DNA from: Herpetosiphonaceae bacterium
GTDB lineage: Bacteria; Chloroflexota; Chloroflexia; Chloroflexales; Herpetosiphonaceae
NCBI GenBank assembly: GCA_013538855.1
Contig: JABXJS010000284.1
Coordinates: forward strand, 1 to 34,830
Direction of reading: 5' to 3'
DNA length: 34,830 bases
This document shows, piece after piece, positions 27,211-34,830 of the stretch; the stretch's first letter is position 1; each line of letters begins with the position of its first letter. Made by a program: the position numbers and the translations under genes. The notes below the pieces were generated by a model that had not been told where the DNA came from, ran no database searches, and worked only from the letters and a program-made list of their open reading frames with translations.

Positions 27211-28200
27211 CTACGGGGCCACAATCTGCACCACAACTGCGCCCTGGACGCTTCCGCGCAGCGCTGCCAGCGCCTCGTTAGCGTCGGCGAGCGGAAAGAC
27301 GGTCACGTGGGTGCGGACAGGCACCTTGGGGGCAAGATTCAGAAACTCGAGACCGTCGCTGCGGGTCAGATTGGCCACCGAGCGCAGCACGCGCTCGCCC
27401 CACAGCAGCGCGTATGGCAGCGCTGGAATATCGCTCATATGGATGCCAGCACACACCACGCTGCCGCCCTTCGCGACCGTGCGCAGCGCCAGCGGCACGA
27501 GCGACCCAACCGCAGCAAAGATCAGCGCAGCGTCCAACGGCTCTGGCGGCATGACGGTGGAGTCGCCAGCCCAGGCGGCACCAAGCTCGCGTGCAAACTG
27601 TTGCGCTGCATGATCGCCAGGCCGCGTGAAGGCATACAGCGTGTAGCCACGCTGGACCGCCACCTGAGCGATGATATGTGCTGCCGCGCCAAACCCATAG
27701 ATGCCAAGGCGCTGCGGCGAGCCAGCCAGCCGCAGCGCACGATAGCCGATCAGCCCAGCGCACAGCAGCGGCGCAGCCTGCAGATCAGGATAGTCGGCGG
27801 GCAGTGGTAAGCAAAAGTGCGCATCGGCGACGGTATACTCGGCCAGCCCGCCAGCGCGTGTATAGCCTGTAAACTCCGCGTGATCGCACAAGTTCTCGCG
27901 CCCGCTGCGGCAGTAGGCGCACTGCTGGCATGTCGAGCCAAGCCAGGGGATACCAACCCGCTGCCCAAGCGTCAGGTCCGTCACCGCCGCGCCGCAGGCC
28001 ACAACTGTCCCAACGATCTGATGGCCGAGAATCAGCGGCAGCCTCGGTGCATCTAGCTCGCCATCGATAATGTGCAGATCGGTGCGGCATAGCCCGCAGG
28101 CATGGACGCGCACCAGCACTTCGCCAGCAGCAGGCTGCGGCACTGCCACATCGACAAGCCGCAGCGGCTGGTGCGCCTGCTCGAGAATCATCGCCTGCAT
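27211..28200 (-). CDS. Zinc-dependent medium-chain alcohol dehydrogenase
   Basis: This 329-aa MDR-family oxidoreductase has catalytic-zinc ligands C38 (CGLCRTD), H60 and C147, and structural-zinc cysteines C91, C94, C97 and C105. The Rossmann part shows GIYGFGAAAH. The usual GHE after the histidine is GHQ (Q61); this variant occurs in one branch of the family. It probably oxidises alcohols or reduces aldehydes with NAD(P). The second ATG (28200) is chosen because the GAGAGG site is eight bases away from it but almost abuts the first ATG (28206). It lies 36 bases after the small hypothetical gene and is probably in an operon with it and the universal stress protein. Confidence 0.9.
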   Translation of the reverse strand: MQAMILEQAHQPLRLVDVAVPQPAAGEVLVRVHACGLCRTDLHIIDGELDAPRLPLILGHQIVGTVVACGAAVTDLTLGQRVGIPWLGSTCQQCAYCRSGRENLCDHAEFTGYTRAGGLAEYTVADAHFCLPLPADYPDLQAAPLLCAGLIGYRALRLAGSPQRLGIYGFGAAAHIIAQVAVQRGYTLYAFTRPGDHAAQQFARELGAAWAGDSTVMPPEPLDAALIFAAVGSLVPLALRTVAKGGSVVCAGIHMSDIPALPYALLWGERVLRSVANLTRSDGLEFLNLAPKVPVRTHVTVFPLADANEALAALRGSVQGAVVVQIVAP

Positions 28201-28236
28201 GAGCATATCCTCTCACGAGTCCAAGCAGAGCGTGCG

Positions 28237-28497
28237 CTAGGCTAGCCCAACGACAAACTCTTCTAGCTCAACATCGGCATCAACAGGCTGCGTGAGCGGC
28301 CAGCCTGCACTCAGCGCGGTCACGGCACCGTGCACATCGACCAGCACGCACACAGGGGCCAGCAGCTGCTCGGAGCACAGCTCGATCAGCCATGTTCTGC
28401 CGCTGTGGGCGCGCACCTGCGCTGTCGTCGGCCCCGCGATCTGCGCCTGAACGTGCAGCCAGCGGATAGCGAGATCAATTGCCGTTTGCATGTTCAT
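28237..28497 (-). CDS. Small hypothetical protein
   Basis: This 86-aa soluble protein starts MNMQTAIDLAIRWL. An amphipathic N-terminal helix is followed by alternating hydrophobic segments (WLIELCSEQLLAPVCVLVDV) and an acidic C-terminus (DADVELEEFVV). GGAAGGA lies upstream of the ATG. It lies between the universal stress gene (59-base gap) and the alcohol dehydrogenase (36-base gap), so it is probably cotranscribed. No family is recognised. Confidence 0.6.
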   Translation of the reverse strand: MNMQTAIDLAIRWLHVQAQIAGPTTAQVRAHSGRTWLIELCSEQLLAPVCVLVDVHGAVTALSAGWPLTQPVDADVELEEFVVGLA

Positions 28498-28556
28498 CGT
28501 TCGTTCCTTCCACACTAGGGCGAGTCAGCCACAGCCCGACCGTGGATGCGCATGGC

Positions 28557-29441
28557 CTACGCGGGATGCGCCTGCGGGCGATAGACCATCACGGCCCGAT
28601 CGGCCTCCTGCACCACAGCATTGCTAACGCTGCCAAACAGCAGCTGGCTTAGACCGCCGCGCCCGTGCGTCGAAACAACAATCAGGTCAATGTTGTGCTC
28701 GTGGGCGTAGTCGGCAATCGCCTCGGCAGGATCATCGTGGAAGATCAGCGCCGTTTGCACAGTCCCGTCAGCATCGGCAAACTGCTTGGCGCTGGCGTCG
28801 AGGTACTGCTGCGCGGCGCTGCGCTGCGAGCCAGACTCGTGCGGCGCAACAACGTGGAGCAGCGTGTACTCGGCATGCAGCGGCGCACCAAGCGCCTGCG
28901 TGATCGGGAAGACCTGCTCCGACAGCGGCGAGCCATCCAGCGCCACCAAGATGCTGCGGAACGGCGGCACCGGCAGATCGGGGATGCTATCGGGCTGGAC
29001 ATGCACCAGCAGCACTGGTGTGTTCGAGTGGCGGATCAGCACGCTGGCGAGGTCGCCCAGCAGCATGCGGTTGAGACCGCGACGGGCATGGGTGCTCATC
29101 ACAATCAGATCGGTGTGCAACTCAACGGCGGCAGTTGCTAGCGCCTGATCGATAACACCGGTCAGCAGATGGGTCTCGACCGCTATGCCCGCAGCGTGGA
29201 GCTGTCCGGCGAGCTGCGCAAGATAGTCGGTCTCATCGGCGCGGCACTGCGCATCAAGCGCGGTGTTGACTGTAGGTATTTCGCCAACGACCAGATCATT
29301 CGCATAGACCTGCATGATTGGCTGGTGCACGTGGACGAGCTGGAGGGTGGCGTGGAGTTCTTGTGCCAGCATCATCGCTGTCGGCAGGGCATCCTCACCA
29401 ACAGGCGAGCCATCAAGTGGCAGTAAGATTGAGGTTAACAT
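28557..29441 (-). CDS. Universal stress protein, tandem UspA domains
   Basis: This 294-aa cytosolic protein has two UspA domains: ILLPLDGSPVGEDAL at the start and SILVALDGSPLSEQVF near residue 155. The second domain ends with the nucleotide-binding pattern STHGRGGLSQLLFGS, matching the usual G-x9-G(S/T) part; the first has STHARRGLNRMLLGD, where the key glycine is alanine, so only the second may bind ATP. AAGGAG lies six bases before the ATG. It heads a probable three-gene unit, with a 17-bp palindrome 37 bases upstream. Confidence 0.92.
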   Translation of the reverse strand: MLTSILLPLDGSPVGEDALPTAMMLAQELHATLQLVHVHQPIMQVYANDLVVGEIPTVNTALDAQCRADETDYLAQLAGQLHAAGIAVETHLLTGVIDQALATAAVELHTDLIVMSTHARRGLNRMLLGDLASVLIRHSNTPVLLVHVQPDSIPDLPVPPFRSILVALDGSPLSEQVFPITQALGAPLHAEYTLLHVVAPHESGSQRSAAQQYLDASAKQFADADGTVQTALIFHDDPAEAIADYAHEHNIDLIVVSTHGRGGLSQLLFGSVSNAVVQEADRAVMVYRPQAHPA

Positions 29442-29477
29442 ATCGCGCTCCTTCCTGTGCGAAAGCCACGGATTGCA

Positions 29478-29494
29478 CGATACTTTAAGTATCG
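29478..29494. promoter_or_regulatory. 17-bp perfect palindrome upstream of the universal stress gene
   Basis: CGATACTT-T-AAGTATCG is an exact 8+8 inverted repeat with a one-base centre, 37 bases upstream of the universal stress start. Size and placement fit an operator for a dimeric regulator. No regulator gene lies beside it. Confidence 0.5.
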
Positions 29495-29569
29495 GCGTAG
29501 GCGGTCGCGATCACGTTACACTTTGATCAACCCATGTTGTCGTTCCTTCACCTCCGTGTGCCGCCAGCC

Positions 29570-31840
29570 CTAGCTGAGCGCCAGCTTCACCTGGTTGCGC
29601 CCCGCCCGCTTGGCCCGATACAGCGCAGCATCGGCGAGCTGCAGCAGCATGTCGGGGTCGCGGCTGTGCTGCGGGAAGCTGGCCACGCCAATCGATACCG
29701 TGATCGACGGCACGCCGACCAACCCGGTCGACAGATCGGCGCACAGCTGCTCGGCGCGCGCCAGCACCACGGCCTGCGCTGTGCTGGGCATAATCACGGT
29801 GAACTCCTCACCACCGTAGCGGCACACGATATCGCTTGGCCGCACCTGCTGCTGAATAAACTGTGCCAGCATGCGCAGGATCTGGTCGCCAAAGCGGTGG
29901 CCATAGGTGTCGTTGATGCGCTTGAAGTGGTCGATGTCGATCATCAGCACGCCAACCTCGGCCTGCTCGCGCTCGGCTCGCTGTAGCTCACGGGACAGCG
30001 TCTCTTGCAGATAGCGGCGATTAAAGATGCCAGTCAGCGGGTCACGGATGGCCTGCTGCTGGAGCATGCGCTGCAGCCGCAGCTGGGTCAGTGTCGCGCC
30101 AAGATGCTCCAGCACCATCATCGCCACGGGGATCACGCTCTCGTGCCACGGCTCTGGCTCCAGCAGCGAGAACTCCGGCACCAGCTCCTTCTGCAGCGCC
30201 AGCAGACCGCGAATCTCGCCGTGGAAGATCAGCGGCACACACACCGAGTGCAGCGCCGTGGCATACAGCGTCTGCGTATGCGCGCAGAGCGAGGTTGCTA
30301 GCTCGCTGGTGCCGTGGTGCGCCTTGCCCGAGCGCAGCGCCCAGCATTGATCGGCCGTAAACTCGCTGACCAGCTCCGCCGGATCGCCGAGCGCCAGCCC
30401 GACACGTCTGAAGCTGTTGTCGGACTTTTTCAGATACAGCGCGCCGCTCTGCTGCGGGAAGAGCCGCGGCAGCACGCGCGTGGTTATGTTGATGGCATCG
30501 GTGGCACGCCGACAGCGCTGCAGCGCCTCGGCCAGCTCGTTGAGAATCACCATCTCATGATGACGCCGCTCCAGCAGCGCCAGCGACAGCGCTAGATGCT
30601 GGTTGGCCTGGCGCAGTGCCAGCTCGGCCTCTTTGCGCGCTGTGATGTCCTGCACCTGCGAGATGAAGTAGTCCGGCTTGCCCTCCACCGTGCGCATCAT
30701 CGAGCCGCTGAGCAGAATCCACACCAGATGGCCATCTTTGTGCACGTAGCGCTTTTCAAGCTGATAGGAGGGAATTGCGCCGCTAAGCAGCTGCTGCATA
30801 TAGGCCAGGTCGATGTCCAGATCAGGCGGGTAGGTGATATCTTGGAAGGTTTTCGTCGCCAGCTCCTCTGGGCTGTAGCCCACAATCTGGCACAGCGCCT
30901 GGTTAACCTGCCGCCAGTGGCCATCAAGGTCAACCAGCGCCATGCCAATGGCAGCGTTGGAGAAGGCCAGACGGAAGCGCTCTTCGCTCTCACGCAGCGC
31001 CTGCTCGAACTGCTTGCGCTTGGTGATATCGCGCGATGAGGCGTGGATCTCGCGCACTGTACCGCTCGCATCGCGCACCGAGCGCGAGGTGGTCTCGAAC
31101 CAGATATAGGAGTCATCCTTGCGCCGGATGCGATACTCGACCGTGTAGCTCACCGGTTGGTCAACCACCGTGGTGTGGCTACGCCGAATCGCCGCCAGAT
31201 CATCGGGGTGAAAAAACTCGTAGGCCGAGCGGCCCAGCAGCTCCTCCGGCGCATAGCCCAGCAGCGTGCGCGCGGCTGGTGACGCATACAGATAGATGCC
31301 CTCGGGGCTATGGCGCGAGATCAGGTCGATTGAGGTCTCGGTAAGCAGGCGGAAGTAGGCCTCGGTGAGCCAGTCGGGGTCGTCCAGGTTGCGCGGCCGA
31401 TCACGCAGCACCACCATCTGGATGGTGCCGTCGGAGAGGCGCGTCGTGCGCAGGTTCGCCGCCTGTAGCTGGCCCGTCTTGGTGTACATTGTGACCATGG
31501 TGTCCAGGCTCGGTGTGTTCTCAAGCGAGCTAAGCTGCTCGAGCAGACAGCGGCTGTTGGTATCGGCCATAAACGTATGCGCATTGCGGCCGATCAGCTC
31601 CGCGCGCGTGTAGCCTAACAGCACGCAGCCAACGCTGTTCACATCAAGGCAGATACCGTAGGCATCGAACAAGAATACTGCGTCGGCAAGTTGCTCAAGC
31701 AGTACCCTTAAGCGCTCGGTTGGGGTGGCAGAAGGTGCGGGGAGCATCGACAGCGGCTGGGACGCCACCGGGCGCTGTTTCCAAGGTGATCGGCGCTGGA
31801 GCCGCCGACCATCGCAGCAGAGACCAGACCGGGATTGCAC
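29570..31840 (-). CDS. Diguanylate cyclase with three PAS and one GAF domain
   Basis: This 756-aa signalling protein makes cyclic di-GMP. Three PAS domains (about 40-150, 165-285 and 290-410) include DAVFLFDAYGICLDVN, YRIRRKDDSYIWFETTSRSVRD with a PAC-like end, and AFSNAAIGMALVDLDGHWRQVN. A GAF-like domain spans about 430-580. The C-terminal GGDEF domain has DPLTGIFNRRYL, the intact active site GGEEF (nt 29815-29801) and an inhibitory RxxD site (RPSD) five residues before it. There is no EAL domain or membrane helix, so it is probably cytosolic. The start at GTG 31840 is chosen for AAGGAGG six bases upstream. A -10-like TACAAT lies at 31934-31929. Confidence 0.93.
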   Translation of the reverse strand: MQSRSGLCCDGRRLQRRSPWKQRPVASQPLSMLPAPSATPTERLRVLLEQLADAVFLFDAYGICLDVNSVGCVLLGYTRAELIGRNAHTFMADTNSRCLLEQLSSLENTPSLDTMVTMYTKTGQLQAANLRTTRLSDGTIQMVVLRDRPRNLDDPDWLTEAYFRLLTETSIDLISRHSPEGIYLYASPAARTLLGYAPEELLGRSAYEFFHPDDLAAIRRSHTTVVDQPVSYTVEYRIRRKDDSYIWFETTSRSVRDASGTVREIHASSRDITKRKQFEQALRESEERFRLAFSNAAIGMALVDLDGHWRQVNQALCQIVGYSPEELATKTFQDITYPPDLDIDLAYMQQLLSGAIPSYQLEKRYVHKDGHLVWILLSGSMMRTVEGKPDYFISQVQDITARKEAELALRQANQHLALSLALLERRHHEMVILNELAEALQRCRRATDAINITTRVLPRLFPQQSGALYLKKSDNSFRRVGLALGDPAELVSEFTADQCWALRSGKAHHGTSELATSLCAHTQTLYATALHSVCVPLIFHGEIRGLLALQKELVPEFSLLEPEPWHESVIPVAMMVLEHLGATLTQLRLQRMLQQQAIRDPLTGIFNRRYLQETLSRELQRAEREQAEVGVLMIDIDHFKRINDTYGHRFGDQILRMLAQFIQQQVRPSDIVCRYGGEEFTVIMPSTAQAVVLARAEQLCADLSTGLVGVPSITVSIGVASFPQHSRDPDMLLQLADAALYRAKRAGRNQVKLALS

Positions 31841-31997
31841 TGTTTGCCTCCTTGAGATAACGGAGACGTGGCCTGGATCGGGTGCCACGGGACAAGCGCA
31901 GCACCACACTTAATCTTCGATTAATTAAATTGTACTCGCCCTGGCTTCCCCGCGCAATCTCGCCACTGATGATCACGTTCAGCCTGCGTTTAAACAC

Positions 31998-32036
31998 CAA
32001 CTCCCCACGCCAAGAGTATGGGGCAATGGGGAGTTG
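31998..32036 (-). terminator. Hairpin terminator of hsp20
   Basis: A perfect 10-bp stem (31998-32007 with 32027-32036) with a 19-base loop lies 41 bases after the Hsp20 stop. It is followed on the minus strand by GTGTTT. Confidence 0.7.
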
Positions 32037-32076
32037 TTAGGCTTGCCACCATGGGCACGGCTACGAGTTTACACGG

Positions 32077-32541
32077 TTATCCAGCTGTTTTCTCCTTCAG
32101 CACCGGTTTAACATCGATCTTGGCCGTGGGCAGCTCTTGCAGCTTCTTGGCCTGAATCTCCAGCACGCCGTTGTGCAGCGTCGCCTGGATGCTCTTGGTG
32201 TCGATGTCGTCGGGCAGCAGCAGCGAGCGATACAGCGTTCCAACGCGCATCTCACGCTGATAGTAGGTTTTCTCTTTGACCTCCTCGGTCAGCTTGTGCT
32301 CAGCCTTGATCGTCAGCGTCCGATTGGTCAGACCAACTTCGATCTCCTCAAGCTTGAAGCCAGGCACTTGGGCCTCGACTACAAACTTGTCATCAAGCTC
32401 GTACACATCGACGGCCGGCCCCTCGACCATATCGGCGAGCCACATGCTGCTCGGGCGCACAATCGCGTCCTCAAACATGTGATTGATCCGCTCGCGAAGG
32501 GTCTGAATTTCGCGGAAGGGTTCCCAACGAGTGATTGCCAT
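32077..32541 (-). CDS. Hsp20 / alpha-crystallin small heat-shock protein
   Basis: This 154-aa ATP-independent holdase chaperone has an alpha-crystallin domain at about 42-135: PAVDVYELDDKFVVEAQVPGF, LTIKAEHK, TLYRSLLLPDDID and the signature NGVLEIQAKK. A short C-terminal extension ends in lysines. MAITRWEPFREI is a common start for this family. ATG 32541 is preceded by GAAGGAGG. It is a single-gene unit with its own terminator; no heat-shock operator such as CIRCE is seen. Confidence 0.95.
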   Translation of the reverse strand: MAITRWEPFREIQTLRERINHMFEDAIVRPSSMWLADMVEGPAVDVYELDDKFVVEAQVPGFKLEEIEVGLTNRTLTIKAEHKLTEEVKEKTYYQREMRVGTLYRSLLLPDDIDTKSIQATLHNGVLEIQAKKLQELPTAKIDVKPVLKEKTAG

Positions 32542-32927
32542 ACGATCCTCCTTCAAACCATTGGCTTGTGTCCCGCTAAGCATCGTTGCTGCGTAGGAAG
32601 TGCGGACCGTTCACACCCACAGTAACACTCTACCAGCGCCGCCTCGTAAAGCTCTCGCTACCAGCAGTTGTTAAACCTTCACCAAGCCCCAGTCGCCGAT
32701 CCAGCCGCAGAACAAGCGTCGCCCGCGCTACACCATCGTCAGTGGATGCTCCCTCACAGTGCCGGGCCAGCGCGGCCGGGGTGTAGGGTGTCCCAACCGC
32801 CACACTGTGCGCCCCTGTCGGCTAGCCATTAATGGAACATGGAAACACATAAAGAATGCATTAATAATCATTAACTACACTAGCCCTATTCCACGAATGT
32901 TCTTGTGTAGAAAGGTTTGGATCGCGT
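32542..32927. other. Divergent intergenic region between hsp20 and the M23 gene
   Basis: This is about 386 bases without a gene. Bases 32825-32880 are markedly AT-rich, with a palindrome CCATTAATGG and ATTAATAATCATTAAC, and probably hold the promoter of the M23 gene. No terminator or RNA fold stands out. Confidence 0.5.
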
Positions 32928-33878
32928 ATGCTCAAACGCTCCGTAGGTACCATGGGCAAGCTACTGCTGATTATGACGCTGATGGGCACATTTATGCTAG
33001 CGAGTGCACGGCCAGCAGCCGCGCTCGCCAGCTGGCCGCTAGTCAAGATCGGCCAGAACGGCTCCAATGTTGTCACTGTGCAATATCTGCTGCGCCATCG
33101 CGGCTACACCATCACGGTTGATGGAGCCTTCGGGCCAGGCACCGAGTCGGTCGTGAAGCAGTTCCAGAGCGCCAACGGCCTCTCTGCCGACGGCGTTGTT
33201 GGGGCCAACACGTGGTCGAAGCTGGTCGTAACACTCGATGCCGGAGCCAACAACAACGCTGTCCGCGCACTCCAAACCCAGCTCAACAAGCACGGCTACT
33301 CGCTCACCGTCGATGGTGTCTGGGGATCGCAGACCACCAGCGCCATCAGTGACTTCAAGGCCGATCACTACCTCGGCGGCGGCACCACCGTTGGCCCGAC
33401 CACCTGGCAGGAGCTAACCGGCACTGGCAATGGCGATAGCGGCAGCGGCGGCATCTACAGCCTACCGGTCGCCCGCAGCCTGCTACCGCGCAGCGAGTAC
33501 GATGATCCGCACCACGACTACCCAGCCATCGACCTGCCTGTCGGCACCGGCACGCCGGTCTACGCGGTGCGCGGCGGCACCGTCACCCGCGTCAACGACA
33601 GCCTGTGCGGCCTCGGCTACTCGGTCGCCGGCACCGACGGGGCCTCCTACGCCTACTGCCACTTCAGCAGCTACTCGGCGGCCAACGGCGCAAGCGTCAA
33701 CGCTGGCCAGTTGCTCGGCTACTCCGGCAACACTGGCCACTCGACCGGCCCGCACCTGCACTTTGGCGTCAAGTATGGCGGCGTGCGCCGCTGCCCGCAG
33801 TCGATGCTGCTCGCCATCTACGACGGTACCAGCGTGCCCTCGGCCGCATCGCTGCCATCGAGCGGCTGTTCGTACTAG
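32928..33878 (+). CDS. Secreted M23 peptidoglycan endopeptidase with two peptidoglycan-binding domains
   Basis: This 316-aa secreted protein starts with a signal peptide (about 1-36, ending in AAALA). Two PG_binding_1 repeats follow (about 40-100 and 107-166: VQYLLRHRGYTITVDGAFGPGT, LQTQLNKHGYSLTVDGVWG). After a glycine/serine linker comes a LytM/M23 metallopeptidase with HDYPAIDLPVGTGTPVYAV (zinc His and Asp) and HSTGPHLHFGV (HxH). It likely cleaves peptide crosslinks in the wall. AAAGG is a rather distant ribosome site; ATG 32952 is an alternative start that still keeps the signal peptide. Confidence 0.93.
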   Translation: MLKRSVGTMGKLLLIMTLMGTFMLASARPAAALASWPLVKIGQNGSNVVTVQYLLRHRGYTITVDGAFGPGTESVVKQFQSANGLSADGVVGANTWSKLVVTLDAGANNNAVRALQTQLNKHGYSLTVDGVWGSQTTSAISDFKADHYLGGGTTVGPTTWQELTGTGNGDSGSGGIYSLPVARSLLPRSEYDDPHHDYPAIDLPVGTGTPVYAVRGGTVTRVNDSLCGLGYSVAGTDGASYAYCHFSSYSAANGASVNAGQLLGYSGNTGHSTGPHLHFGVKYGGVRRCPQSMLLAIYDGTSVPSAASLPSSGCSY

Positions 33879-33905
33879 CGCATCCCAATAAGCCTCGCAA
33901 CCTCG

Positions 33906-33952
33906 CAGCCGCAGGGGCTGGCGCAGACAATCTGTGCCAGCCCCTGCGGCTG
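33906..33952 (+). terminator. Long hairpin after the M23 gene
   Basis: A 22-bp stem (33906-33927 with 33931-33952, one G-T type mismatch) with a three-base loop starts 28 bases after the M23 stop. There is no clear U-run after it, so it may terminate weakly or stabilise the message end. A second hairpin (GTAGCGCT/AGCGCTAC, 34000-34019) lies between it and the next gene. Confidence 0.6.
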
Positions 33953-34064
33953 TGCAGCGTAGTCAAACCTTCACCTGCCGATAGCGAATCTTTTTGCCTG
34001 TAGCGCTGCACAGCGCTACGCTCAAGGTAGCGGTACTCACTAGATCGTGTGAAAGAGGTGGGTT

Positions 34065-34598
34065 ATGGTGACGCGATCACCTGACGAGCTTAATCGCCCG
34101 CCACACATTAATCGAGATCGTCGTGCTGGTGGCTTCGTCCTGATTGGGATTGGCTTCTGGATTCTGCTTGCGCAGTTCACGGACTCGGCCCTGCTTGGTC
34201 AGCTGGTGCTGCCGCTGCTAGGCGCTGGCTTCATCGCCTGGGCGCTTAGCGGGCACCGCTTCGGCCTGCTCATCCCTGGCTGCATTCTGCTGAGCATCGG
34301 CATCGCCACCATGCTGCTGGCCGGCCCGCTGCAGGAGTTCTCTGGCAACGCGCAGGGTGGCGTGTTCTTCCTGGTCTTCGCCGCTGGCTGGGGCTTGATC
34401 ACGCTGCTGTCGCCGCTCGTTGACAACAAAGTGCAGCGCTGGCCGCTGATTCCAGCGGTGATCATGGCAGGTTTCGGCACGCTGCTGGTCATCGGCACCG
34501 CCGCCGAGCCGCTGCTCAGCGCGCTCAACTACGTCTGGCCGGTCGGCCTCATCGTGCTCGGCATCTACCTGATGCTCCGCCGCACTCCGCAGCCGTAG
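34065..34598 (+). CDS. Multi-pass membrane protein, unknown function
   Basis: This 177-aa protein has a short polar N-terminus (to about residue 21) and about five to six hydrophobic helices: GGFVLIGIGFWILLAQF, LVLPLLGAGFIAWAL, LLIPGCILLSIGIATMLL, GVFFLVFAAGWGLITLL, IPAVIMAGFGTLLVIG and VGLIVLGIYLML. It ends in a basic RRTPQP tail. It resembles small bacterial membrane proteins related to LiaF/DUF5668 N-terminal regions, but this is weak. AGAGGTGG precedes the ATG. Confidence 0.75.
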   Translation: MVTRSPDELNRPPHINRDRRAGGFVLIGIGFWILLAQFTDSALLGQLVLPLLGAGFIAWALSGHRFGLLIPGCILLSIGIATMLLAGPLQEFSGNAQGGVFFLVFAAGWGLITLLSPLVDNKVQRWPLIPAVIMAGFGTLLVIGTAAEPLLSALNYVWPVGLIVLGIYLMLRRTPQP

Positions 34599-34613
34599 CA
34601 GTCTGTTCGTCGC

Positions 34614-34640
34614 GCCGTGCAGCCCTGGTTGCTGCACGGC
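34614..34640 (+). terminator. Hairpin terminator of the 177-aa membrane protein
   Basis: A perfect 10-bp stem (34614-34623 with 34631-34640) with a seven-base loop is followed by GTTCGTTTGTTC, 15 bases after the stop codon. Confidence 0.85.
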
Positions 34641-34651
34641 GTTCGTTTGTT

Positions 34652-34830
34652 CGGATGCCTAGCCCGCTTTTTTGCGCCAGCCATCCTGCTGCCCACCGCG
34701 CCTGCCGCCCATCCACGCCCAGCGCCGCCCACTTGCCCGCCGCACTCCGCTGATCACCTGCGCCGCCTGCTGCTGCCGACCACCGCTGCTCAGCGCGGAT
34801 GCCTAGCCCGCTTTTTTGCGCCAGCCATCC
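34652..34830. repeat. 35-bp direct repeat, period 144, running off the window
   Basis: Bases 34652-34686 recur exactly at 34796-34830, where the window ends, so the repeat is at least 35 bp and probably longer. Each copy has near-complementary ends (GGATG ... CATCC) around a run of six T, like a hairpin with a T-rich loop. The spacer is rich in GCCGCC-type motifs and shows no gene. Confidence 0.8.

Overview
The window looks like chromosomal DNA from a high-GC member of the Chloroflexota (probably class Chloroflexia). This is inferred from gene content, not from a marker gene. It has a very long MalT/LuxR-type ATPase regulator, a DUF2277 protein, a bacterial alpha-2-macroglobulin anchored by an N-terminal helix without a lipobox, a multi-PAS diguanylate cyclase, and many small membrane proteins with strong Shine-Dalgarno sites. 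There is no rRNA, tRNA, CRISPR array or intact mobile element. One short tnpB-like relic lies near 10.7 kb.

Layout. 1-259: noncoding DNA with a 70-bp direct repeat. 260-2938 (-): MalT-like regulator, divergent from a YiaA/B-type membrane protein (3059-3346). 3406-3966 (-): rfbC, divergent from a CCA-adding/poly(A) polymerase-like enzyme (4069-5601). 5566-6091 (-): two tiny membrane proteins. 6225-7870 (+): a zinc-ribbon protein translationally coupled to pabB. 7844-10331: promoter, a glmS ribozyme with a large insertion, then glmS. 10833-13862 (-): a CocE-type hydrolase and a GlcD/D-lactate dehydrogenase-like FAD oxidase, apparently an operon. 14204-15861: an HxlR-SCP2 regulator divergent from a DHFR/RibD-like reductase. 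15872-16419: four tandem copies of a 139-bp unit. 16486-17199 (+): a lipocalin-like DUF1579-type protein and a DUF2277 protein. 17317-26356 (-): pbpC followed by a giant alpha-2-macroglobulin, with a pair of perfect 38-bp repeats upstream. 26680-29441 (-): universal stress protein, small hypothetical, zinc alcohol dehydrogenase, small membrane protein. 29570-31840 (-): PAS-PAS-PAS-GAF-GGDEF protein. 32077-32541 (-): Hsp20. 32928-33878 (+): secreted M23 endopeptidase. 34065-34598 (+): membrane protein. 34652-34830: another direct repeat, running off the end.

How the parts fit. Cell-envelope work dominates. GlmS makes glucosamine-6-phosphate for peptidoglycan, PbpC polymerises and crosslinks it, the A2M protein probably guards the envelope against proteases, the M23 enzyme cuts peptidoglycan, and RfbC makes a rhamnose precursor. 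The most striking regulatory feature is the RNA upstream of glmS at 7981-8221. It matches the glmS ribozyme in its cleavage-site region, P1, the ACGAGG segment, P2.1, P2.2 (with a compensatory base-pair change), P3, P4 and P4.1, but carries an extra structured domain of about 113 nt. Three unrelated-looking intergenic tandem arrays (periods 175, 139 and 144 bp) are a second unexplained theme.
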